A stretch of 12,060 nt of DNA, taken from assembly GCA_022508725.1 (NCBI GenBank), contig JAFLUR010000039.1:1-12060 (forward strand), in the 5' to 3' direction. The notes beneath the pieces were generated by a model, which made no database searches, was not told the origin of the DNA, and was given only the letters and a program-made list of their open reading frames with translations. Below, piece after piece: positions 6,830 through 12,060 of this stretch. The number at the start of each line of letters is the position of its first letter. Positions within the stretch are counted from its first letter, which is position 1. Source of the stretch: Oscillospiraceae bacterium (GTDB lineage: Bacteria > Bacillota > Clostridia > UBA1381). The translations under genes were made by a program, and so were the position numbers.

Positions 6830-7438
6830 ATGAGTTTGGTACCTATGGTCGTTGAACAAACCAACAGAGGCGAACGTTCATATGACATCTATTCAAGACT
6901 TTTAAAGGACAGAATTATATTTTTGGGCGAAGAGGTAACGGATGTAAGCGCAAGCCTTATCGTTGCGCAAATGCTGTTTCTCGAATCCGAGGATCCGGAC
7001 AAGGATATACAGCTGTATATAAACAGTCCGGGCGGCTCTGTTACTGCGGGTATGGCTATTTACGATACCATGCAGTATGTAAAATGCGATGTATCCACGA
7101 TATGTATAGGTATGGCAGCCAGTATGGGCGCGTTCCTGCTTACGGCGGGAGCCAAAGGAAAACGCTTTGCTTTGCCTAACAGCGAAATTATGATCCATCA
7201 GCCTCTCGGAGGCGTTCGCGGTCAGGCAACCGACATCGAGATCCATACAAAACGCCTTATGGCAATGAAAGAAAAGCTTAACACAATATTGAGCGAAAGA
7301 ACCGGGCAGACCTTGGATAAGATAAAGGAAGATACCGAAAGAGATAATTTCTTTACCGCAGACGAGGCGCGCGAATACGGACTTATTGACGAGGTTATAG
7401 TAAGAGGTTCGGACAGAGGTTCGGATAAGAAAAATTAA
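6830..7438 (+). CDS. clpP: ATP-dependent Clp protease proteolytic subunit
   Basis: ClpP, 202 residues, forms the tetradecameric serine-protease chamber fed by ClpX or other Clp ATPases. The catalytic triad is complete: S98 in G-M-A-A-S-M-G-A, H123 in M-I-H-Q-P, and D172 in T-E-R-D-N. The Y-I-N-S-P-G-G-S oxyanion segment (63-70) and the short N-terminal propeptide-like region are normal. AGGAGG lies six bases before the ATG. The stop codon overlaps the ribosome binding site of clpX, so translation of the two is likely coupled. It is placed between tig and clpX exactly as in many bacteria, which makes ClpXP the expected complex. Confidence 0.98.
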   Translation: MSLVPMVVEQTNRGERSYDIYSRLLKDRIIFLGEEVTDVSASLIVAQMLFLESEDPDKDIQLYINSPGGSVTAGMAIYDTMQYVKCDVSTICIGMAASMGAFLLTAGAKGKRFALPNSEIMIHQPLGGVRGQATDIEIHTKRLMAMKEKLNTILSERTGQTLDKIKEDTERDNFFTADEAREYGLIDEVIVRGSDRGSDKKN

Positions 7439-7449
7439 GGAGTGTTCCA

Positions 7450-8736
7450 ATGGCTAAAAATGATGAAAAGAAACAAATAAAATGTTCTTTTTGCGGAAAA
7501 AATGAGGATCAGGTCTCAAAGCTGGTATCAGGTCCCGGGGTTTATATCTGTAATGAATGCATCAGCCTTTGTGTTGGTTTGATAGGCGGAGATTATGAAA
7601 CGGAACCGTATAACTTAGAACCGGGAAATTTTCCTAAGCCAAAAAAAATCAAAGAGGTTCTCGATCAATATGTGATCGGTCAGGAGGATGCAAAAAAAAT
7701 ACTTTCGGTTGCCGTGTACAATCATTATAAACGCATCGATCATGCAATGGCGATCAGTGATGTTGAGCTTCAAAAGAGTAATATATTGCTTATCGGTCCC
7801 ACAGGCTCGGGTAAAACCTTTCTTGTTCAAAATCTTGCAAGGATCCTTAATGTACCGTTTGCCATTGCCGATGCTACAGCTCTTACCGAAGCGGGATATG
7901 TGGGCGAAGATGTTGAAAATATATTGCTAAAGCTCATACAGGCGGCGGATTATGATATAGGCGCGGCTGAAAGAGGAATTATTTATATCGACGAAATCGA
8001 TAAAATTGCCAGAAAATCGGAAAACACATCAATAACGCGTGATGTAAGCGGTGAGGGCGTTCAGCAGACTCTTCTTAAAATTCTTGAAGGTACCGTTGCA
8101 TCCGTTCCTCCGCAGGGAGGAAGAAAGCATCCTCATGAACAGTTCATTCAGATCGACACCACGAATATATTGTTTATATGCGGCGGCGCTTTTGAAGGCA
8201 TCGAAAAAATTATCGAAAGCCGTATAGGCAAGAAAAGCATGGGTTTCGGAGCCGAGATAGAGAGTAAGAAGGATATGGATATAGGTGAGATACTTAATCA
8301 TATCACCCCTCAGGATCTGCTCAAATTCGGACTTATTCCGGAATTTGTCGGCAGACTTCCGATTATCGCAAAGCTTGATTCCCTCGGTAAGGAGTCACTC
8401 GTAAAAATCCTTAAAGAACCGAAAAACGCTCTTATTAAGCAATATGCGACACTGTTCGATATAGATGATGTCGAATTGGCATTTGATGATGCCGCGGTTG
8501 AGGCTATTGCCGAAAAAGCGCTTGAAAGGAATACCGGAGCGAGAGGTTTGAGAGCGGTTATAGAGGAAATTATGACTGATATTATGTTTGAAATTCCGTC
8601 GGATTCTTCTATTGAAAAATGTATCGTTCATCAGGAATGTGTGGAGGACGGCGTACCGCCCGAGATCATACGCAATCCCGATAAAAGACCGGTCAAAAGA
8701 GGTTCCGAAAAGGTAGAAAAAAAAGAAATAAGTTAA
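7450..8736 (+). CDS. clpX: ClpX, ATP-dependent unfoldase of the ClpXP protease
   Basis: A 428-residue AAA+ hexameric unfoldase that recognises tagged substrates and threads them into ClpP. The N-terminal zinc-binding domain has C12-x2-C15 and C34-x2-C37. Walker A is G116-P-T-G-S-G-K-T123, the pore loop G149-Y-V-G-E-D, Walker B I-Y-I-D181-E182, the RKH loop at 225-227, the arginine-finger region E-F-V-G-R302, and sensor 2 G363-A-R-G-L-R. The ClpP-docking IGF loop reads M264-G-F, a conservative variant. AAGGAG (7437-7442) overlaps the clpP stop and serves the ATG at 7450. Length and architecture are those of full-length ClpX. It is the last gene of the operon; two hairpins follow. Confidence 0.98.
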   Translation: MAKNDEKKQIKCSFCGKNEDQVSKLVSGPGVYICNECISLCVGLIGGDYETEPYNLEPGNFPKPKKIKEVLDQYVIGQEDAKKILSVAVYNHYKRIDHAMAISDVELQKSNILLIGPTGSGKTFLVQNLARILNVPFAIADATALTEAGYVGEDVENILLKLIQAADYDIGAAERGIIYIDEIDKIARKSENTSITRDVSGEGVQQTLLKILEGTVASVPPQGGRKHPHEQFIQIDTTNILFICGGAFEGIEKIIESRIGKKSMGFGAEIESKKDMDIGEILNHITPQDLLKFGLIPEFVGRLPIIAKLDSLGKESLVKILKEPKNALIKQYATLFDIDDVELAFDDAAVEAIAEKALERNTGARGLRAVIEEIMTDIMFEIPSDSSIEKCIVHQECVEDGVPPEIIRNPDKRPVKRGSEKVEKKEIS

Positions 8737-8748
8737 ATATTGATTTAT

Positions 8749-8781
8749 AAAACGATCCTGCAATACAGATCAGATCGTTTT
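8749..8781 (+). terminator. Hairpin after clpX (first of two)
   Basis: Arms AAAACGATC (8749-8757) and GATCGTTTT (8773-8781) form a 9-bp stem with a 15-base loop. No T run continues past the stem, so it is a weak terminator candidate that may act together with the next hairpin. Confidence 0.5.
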
Positions 8782-8801
8782 GTGTCAATATGCGTATCAA
8801 T

Positions 8802-8841
8802 GGGGATATTGCCGTGCTTTGTGGTCGCAATATCCCCGTTT
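8802..8841 (+). terminator. Hairpin after clpX (second), likely operon end
   Basis: A perfect 11-bp stem (8802-8812 with 8827-8837) with four terminal G-C pairs and a 14-base loop is followed by GTTT. It is the more convincing end of the tig-clpP-clpX transcript. It leaves only about 20 bases before the lysA ribosome binding site; a weak TATAAA at 8843-8848 has no good -35 partner, so how lysA is transcribed (readthrough or weak own promoter) is open. Confidence 0.6.
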
Positions 8842-8868
8842 GTATAAATATGTAAGGAGATGCAAAAA

Positions 8869-10170
8869 ATGTTCGTTTCTGAAAATTTAAGCGTAAATGA
8901 TAAAAACAGACTTGTTATAGGCAAAAATGATACGATCGAGCTTGCCGAAAAGTTCGGCACACCTCTGTATGTTATGGATGAGGATCTGATCCGTAAAAAT
9001 TGCCGTACATACAAAAATGCCATGGACAAGTATTATGACGGAAAAGGATTGGTTTTATATGCAAATAAGGCTTTCTGTTCCCTTTATACCTGCCGCATCG
9101 CAAAGGAAGAGGGGCTCGGGATCGATGTTGTTTCGGGCGGTGAGCTTTATACTGCCATAAAAGCAGATTTTCCAATGGACAAGGTGTGTTTCCACGGAAA
9201 TAATAAAACATATGACGAGCTTGAGCTTGCGGTAAAAAATAATGTGGGACATATCATCGTCGATAATGTATACGAGCTTGACACTCTTAATGATATTGCG
9301 GGAAAATATCAAAAGATAATGAAAATTATGTTCCGTATCAAGCCCGGAATTGACGCTCACACACACAGCTTTGTTCAAACAGGTCAGATCGATTCAAAAT
9401 TCGGCGTCGCTCTCGAAAACGGAGAGGCATTTGACATAATAGAAAAAGCGTCCAAGCTTGAAAATGTAAAGGTCACGGGACTTCATTGCCATATCGGTTC
9501 ACAAATATTCGATATCGAACCGTTCTGCAAGGCGGCTGAGGTAATGATGGGACTTATAGGAGAGGTTAAAAATAAGATCGGCATTGAAATAGAGGAGCTT
9601 AACCTCGGAGGCGGATATGGTATCATGTATACCGAAAAGGACGATCCCATCGAATATGACAAGTATATCGAGAAAATCTCCGTTATCGTAAAATCGGAGG
9701 CTCAAAAGCATAATGTTAAACTGCCTTTCATTTATATGGAACCGGGTCGTTCCATCGTTGCCTCTGCGGGCATCACTCTCTATACGGTAGGCGGAGTAAA
9801 GGATATTAAAAATGTGAGAAAATATATTTCGGTTGACGGCGGTATGGGCGATAATCCGAGATATATTCTGTATCAGTCGGAGTACTCGGCAGTCGTGGCG
9901 AATAAGGCAAACGCTGAGCCTTGCGAAAAGGTTACCGTAGCCGGAAAGTGCTGTGAATCGGGTGATATTCTCTTAAAAGACGCTATGATGCCGAAAATAG
10001 AGGTAGGCGATACGCTGGCGGTCCTTGCAACAGGCGCATATAATTACTCGATGGCAAGCAATTATAACAGAATACCGCGTCCCGCCGTTGTTGCCGTATC
10101 AAACGGTGAGGCAAAGATCGTTATAAAAAGAGAAACTTATGAGGATCTTATAAAGAATGATATTATATAA
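8869..10170 (+). CDS. lysA: Diaminopimelate decarboxylase
   Basis: A 433-residue PLP-dependent fold-III decarboxylase that converts meso-diaminopimelate to L-lysine and CO2, the last step of lysine synthesis. The Schiff-base lysine is K67 (Y-A-N-K-A-F). The barrel also shows H206/H208 in G-L-H-C-H-I-G-S, the phosphate-binding G248-G-G-Y-G, E291-P-G-R-S, and in the C-terminal domain C362-E-S-G-D plus G389-A-Y-N-Y and the conserved N-x-x-x-R-P-like segment. The start at 8869 is chosen over an ATG nine bases upstream because AAGGAG (8854-8859) directly abuts the upstream ATG and is properly spaced only for 8869. It stands alone between the clpX hairpins and its own terminator. Ornithine/arginine decarboxylases share the fold, but the C-E-S-G-D and G-A-Y motifs point to LysA. 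Confidence 0.95.
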   Translation: MFVSENLSVNDKNRLVIGKNDTIELAEKFGTPLYVMDEDLIRKNCRTYKNAMDKYYDGKGLVLYANKAFCSLYTCRIAKEEGLGIDVVSGGELYTAIKADFPMDKVCFHGNNKTYDELELAVKNNVGHIIVDNVYELDTLNDIAGKYQKIMKIMFRIKPGIDAHTHSFVQTGQIDSKFGVALENGEAFDIIEKASKLENVKVTGLHCHIGSQIFDIEPFCKAAEVMMGLIGEVKNKIGIEIEELNLGGGYGIMYTEKDDPIEYDKYIEKISVIVKSEAQKHNVKLPFIYMEPGRSIVASAGITLYTVGGVKDIKNVRKYISVDGGMGDNPRYILYQSEYSAVVANKANAEPCEKVTVAGKCCESGDILLKDAMMPKIEVGDTLAVLATGAYNYSMASNYNRIPRPAVVAVSNGEAKIVIKRETYEDLIKNDII

Positions 10171-10196
10171 AGTATTTTCTTAAATATAACGTTTTA

Positions 10197-10235
10197 AAAA
10201 CGCCGTACAGCTCTTTTCCGGGATTACGGCGTTTT
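10197..10235 (+). terminator. Terminator of lysA
   Basis: Arms 10197-10207 and 10225-10235 (AAAACGCCGTA with TACGGCGTTTT) give an 11-bp perfect stem, with the T tract forming the 3' base of the stem. The 17-base loop is long but the placement 27 bases after the lysA stop fits a rho-independent end. Confidence 0.75.
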
Positions 10236-10256
10236 GGAACGTGTTCATTGAAATAA

Positions 10257-10435
10257 TATTGTTCCCCCAATTAAATCCGGAAAAATTATGCGAAGAGCTT
10301 TCTTGCGAAAGTCAAGGAAACAGGAAAACGCGTGTTTTTCTCGGTTGCATAGGTGACGACCAACCAAGGTTTTATGACGCGGAATTTCCCGGTTAGGGGA
10401 AGCGGAAAATTCAAGAGCCTGCCGGGGGAACAATA
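10257..10435. repeat. Interspersed repeat, copy B: 179-bp element with terminal inverted repeats
   Basis: The element is bounded by perfect 12-bp inverted repeats, TATTGTTCCCCC (10257-10268) and GGGGGAACAATA (10424-10435). A-rich sequence containing AAATAA occurs on both flanks (10251-10256 and 10437-10442), which could be an imprecise target duplication but is low-complexity. Its right part, read on the minus strand, shares the terminal repeat and a 36-base block (10384-10419) with copy A at 1102-1192. It carries internal hairpins, for example 10322-10329 with 10334-10341. It holds no convincing gene; a 62-codon minus-strand ORF across it is best read as a chance frame. It fills the gap between the lysA terminator and the permease ribosome binding site. 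A MITE-like element is the favoured reading; a structured regulatory RNA closed by the 12-bp helix is the alternative. Confidence 0.7.
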
Positions 10436-10451
10436 AAAATAAGGTGAGTTA

Positions 10452-11306
10452 ATGAGTAATAAAACAAAAGGTATAATTTTTATTATAACGTCAGCTCTGT
10501 GCTTTGCATTTATGAATATGTTTGTAAGACTTGCCGGAGATGTGCCGTCGGTACAGAAAAGCTTTTTTCGTAATTCCGTTGCCTGTATTTTTGCGGCTGC
10601 GGTGCTTTTGCGTTCGGAAGAGAAATTCAGGTTCGATAAAAAAAATCTGCCCGATCTTATAGGCAGATCGGTTTTCGGAACGATCGGTATTCTGTGCAAT
10701 TTTTATGCCATAGATCACCTTCCGCTTGCCGACGCATCCATGCTTAATAAGCTTTCTCCTTTTTTTGCAATAATATTTTCATATTTTCTTTTAAAGGAAA
10801 AGATGACCCTTGTGCAGATTTTAAGCGTTATTACCGCATTTATCGGAGTCATATTCATTATCAAGCCGGCGGGAATATCCATCGATCAGACACTCTCTGC
10901 CTGCATCGGAACGCTCGGAGGAATGGGCGCGGGACTGGCATATACGTTTGTCCGCAAGATGAGCGGAAAAGAAAGAGGCGCTTTTATCGTATTCTTCTTC
11001 TCTGCATTTTCATGTCTTGTGACTCTCCCCTATTTTATATTCAACTACAGTCCGATGACGTTAAATCAAACAATAATTCTTATCCTTGCCGGTCTGAGCG
11101 CGGCAGGCGGACAATTTACCATAACCGCGGCATATTCGCACGCGCCGGCAAAGGAAATTTCCGTATTTGACTACACACAGATTATTTTTGTGTCACTGAT
11201 AGGATTTATTGTATTTAATGAAATTCCCGATATATTCAGCGTGATAGGATATATTATCATATGTACGGTGGGAATAATAATGTTTTTTTACGGTAATAAA
11301 AAATGA
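10452..11306 (+). CDS. EamA/DMT-superfamily transporter (putative metabolite exporter)
   Basis: A 284-residue integral membrane protein with about ten hydrophobic segments (roughly 7-26, 38-54, 72-88, 94-114, 120-138, 149-167, 178-197, 206-225, 238-256, 262-281), arranged as two related halves of five. This is the EamA drug/metabolite transporter plan. Features include R-N-S near 40-42 at the end of the first loop, the L-x-x-A-D-A-S-x-L-x-x-L-S-P segment (90-103) and E-x-x-x-F-D-Y-T-Q (235-243), all common in the family. AAGGTGAG lies just before the ATG, immediately downstream of the terminal repeat of element B. Substrate cannot be predicted from sequence; family members export amino acids, nucleotides or drugs. 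No promoter is recognised, so it may depend on sequence within or beyond the repeat. Confidence 0.88.
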   Translation: MSNKTKGIIFIITSALCFAFMNMFVRLAGDVPSVQKSFFRNSVACIFAAAVLLRSEEKFRFDKKNLPDLIGRSVFGTIGILCNFYAIDHLPLADASMLNKLSPFFAIIFSYFLLKEKMTLVQILSVITAFIGVIFIIKPAGISIDQTLSACIGTLGGMGAGLAYTFVRKMSGKERGAFIVFFFSAFSCLVTLPYFIFNYSPMTLNQTIILILAGLSAAGGQFTITAAYSHAPAKEISVFDYTQIIFVSLIGFIVFNEIPDIFSVIGYIIICTVGIIMFFYGNKK

Positions 11307-11413
11307 CAAAATGATTCAAAAAATCATGGTGACGTAAATAAGTAATCAAGTTTGTATCACAAGAAACTTTATAATGTCTTTACGGCAAATATAAGAAATT
11401 TATACTTAAATTG

Positions 11414-11442
11414 TTGCAATATAATATGATTTATGATATAAT
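11414..11442 (+). promoter_or_regulatory. Promoter of the leader-peptide/acetyltransferase unit
   Basis: TTGCAA (11414-11419) and TATAAT (11437-11442) are separated by 17 bases. Transcription would start near 11449, about 27 bases before the leader peptide ATG. The rest of the gap after the permease (11307-11413) is A/T-rich with only a weak ATGATT/AATCAT hairpin and no gene. Confidence 0.75.
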
Positions 11443-11475
11443 TGCGATATAACCGGTTAAAAGGAGGTGGACAAA

Positions 11476-11550
11476 ATGATAAGAGTATTATTTCAATTTA
11501 ACTGTTCTTCGGCAAAATCGTATGTTGTTTTGTCCGCTGTAACAATTTGA
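11476..11550 (+). CDS. 24-residue leader peptide of a predicted attenuator
   Basis: A short ORF beginning M-I-R-V-L-F-Q-F and ending in TGA at 11548-11550 is preceded by a near-perfect AAGGAGG (11461-11467). It is followed by a terminator hairpin and then by the acetyltransferase gene. Size, position and strong ribosome binding site fit a regulatory leader rather than a structural protein. Two RNA pairings involve it. First, the region from the ribosome binding site through the start codon (11466-11481) can pair with 11523-11538 near the 3' end of the ORF. Second, 11510-11520 within the S-S-A-K-S codons can pair with the terminator apex (11570-11580). There is no run of one amino-acid codon, so starvation-type control is unlikely; drug- or peptide-induced ribosome stalling is the more natural idea. 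The stimulus is unknown. Confidence 0.7.
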   Translation: MIRVLFQFNCSSAKSYVVLSAVTI

Positions 11551-11559
11551 TTTACAGTG

Positions 11560-11593
11560 AAAATACCTACGGTTTTGCCGCAGGTATTTTTTT
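11560..11593 (+). terminator. Rho-independent attenuator hairpin before the GNAT gene
   Basis: The stem is AAAATACCT (11560-11568) with AGGTATTTT (11582-11590), one A-C mismatch, then CGG with CCG, and a TTTTG loop; seven T end at 11593. It lies between the leader peptide stop and the acetyltransferase ribosome binding site, so it would stop transcription before the gene unless prevented. Confidence 0.85.
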
Positions 11594-11611
11594 ATTGTAA
11601 AGGAGAATTGT

Positions 11612-12060
11612 ATGAATAAGATTGAATTTCGAGACATGAATGTAACAGACCTAAAATTCCTCGCGGTGCTACTTAGTACAGAAAGTATCACATCATCATT
11701 GCACTCAAAACCTATTTCCCATGATGGGTTAATTGATGTATATGAAAAACATTGGGTAAATGACGAAGATGAAAAGCATTTTATTATCTACTATAATAAT
11801 CAACGAGTTGGTTGGCTTAAAGTCAACGGACTAAATGGCAAGAATAGAGCATGGATTTCAATGCTTGTCATTGATACTGATTATCAGAACAAAGGTATTG
11901 GAGCAGTGGCTGTTAAATTTGCAGAAGATTATATAGAAAATAATGGCTTTATTTTAGTCGGAATACAGACCACCGTAGACAATATAAAAGCGCTTTCCCT
12001 GTACCAAAAATGCGGATATAAAATTATTAGAAATAATCTATTTAATGCGGAAAATAGGTG
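11612..12060 (+). CDS. GNAT-family N-acetyltransferase (3' end outside the window)
   Basis: At least 149 codons are visible and the frame is still open at the window edge. The acetyl-CoA binding motif A is clear: V-I-D-T-D-Y-Q-N-K-G-I-G (about 88-99), with Q-x-x-G-x-G contacting the pyrophosphate, and the later V-D-N-I-K-A-L-S-L-Y-Q-K-C-G-Y (about 124-138) is the standard motif B with its N and Y residues. AAAGGAG (11599-11605) gives a well-spaced start at 11612. The N-terminal 50 residues are not specifically recognised. Codon choice (more TTA, CTA and AGT) and lower G+C than the housekeeping genes suggest later acquisition. The attenuated leader in front points to an inducible enzyme, possibly drug-modifying, but members also acetylate ribosomal or other proteins; the substrate is not predictable. 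Confidence 0.85.
   Translation, partial: MNKIEFRDMNVTDLKFLAVLLSTESITSSLHSKPISHDGLIDVYEKHWVNDEDEKHFIIYYNNQRVGWLKVNGLNGKNRAWISMLVIDTDYQNKGIGAVAVKFAEDYIENNGFILVGIQTTVDNIKALSLYQKCGYKIIRNNLFNAENR

Noticed and set aside
8860..8868. Earlier ATG for lysA at 8860
   Set aside because: The AAGGAG motif abuts this ATG with no spacing; the ATG at 8869 has proper spacing.
10245..10433. 62-codon minus-strand ORF in the gap before the permease
   Set aside because: It coincides with repeat copy B and includes its terminal repeats; the similar peptide frame in copy A reflects shared DNA. No ribosome binding site or recognisable fold is seen.
1..12060. CRISPR array, tRNA, rRNA, phage or conjugation genes, or a multi-gene defence system
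   Set aside because: No regularly spaced direct repeats, no cloverleaf-like segments, and all larger ORFs belong to recognised housekeeping or transporter families.

Overview
The window reads as chromosome of an anaerobic, low-to-moderate G+C Firmicute, most likely a member of the Clostridia. The reasons are strong AAGGAGG-type ribosome binding sites, consensus TTGACA/TATAAT promoters, a class III (oxygen-sensitive) ribonucleotide reductase under apparent NrdR control, and the tig-clpP-clpX gene order. No species is assigned. Nothing plasmid- or phage-specific is seen, and there are no rRNA or tRNA genes and no CRISPR array.

Layout. 103-978 (minus) is a nitrilase-superfamily carbon-nitrogen hydrolase with a perfect consensus promoter. 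The 556-base gap that follows holds this promoter, copy A of an interspersed repeat, two palindromes, and the nrdD promoter, which is overlaid by two NrdR-like boxes 32 bp apart. 1535-4420 is nrdD-nrdG (anaerobic NTP reductase and its radical-SAM activase), closed by a strong hairpin. 4578-5288 is a calcineurin-like metallophosphoesterase. 5526-8736 is the protein quality-control operon tig-clpP-clpX, with a clear promoter in front and hairpins behind. 8869-10170 is lysA (diaminopimelate decarboxylase), ending at a hairpin. 10257-10435 is repeat copy B, a 179-bp element with 12-bp perfect terminal inverted repeats, directly before an EamA/DMT-family permease (10452-11306). The right edge is a small regulated unit: promoter, 24-codon leader peptide, rho-independent hairpin, then a GNAT acetyltransferase that runs off the window.

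How the parts work together. Most of the window is housekeeping: anaerobic dNTP synthesis, chaperone plus ClpXP proteolysis, and lysine/peptidoglycan precursor supply. Three things lie outside that picture. The first is the leader-peptide/attenuator in front of the GNAT gene, where part of the leader coding sequence is complementary to the terminator apex; this is the architecture of ribosome-stalling (often antibiotic-responsive) attenuation. The second is a short repeat family present in two orientations in intergenic DNA, one copy interrupted by a 17-bp hairpin. The third is the compact NrdR operator/promoter overlap. Function and novelty of the first two are inferences from sequence alone.
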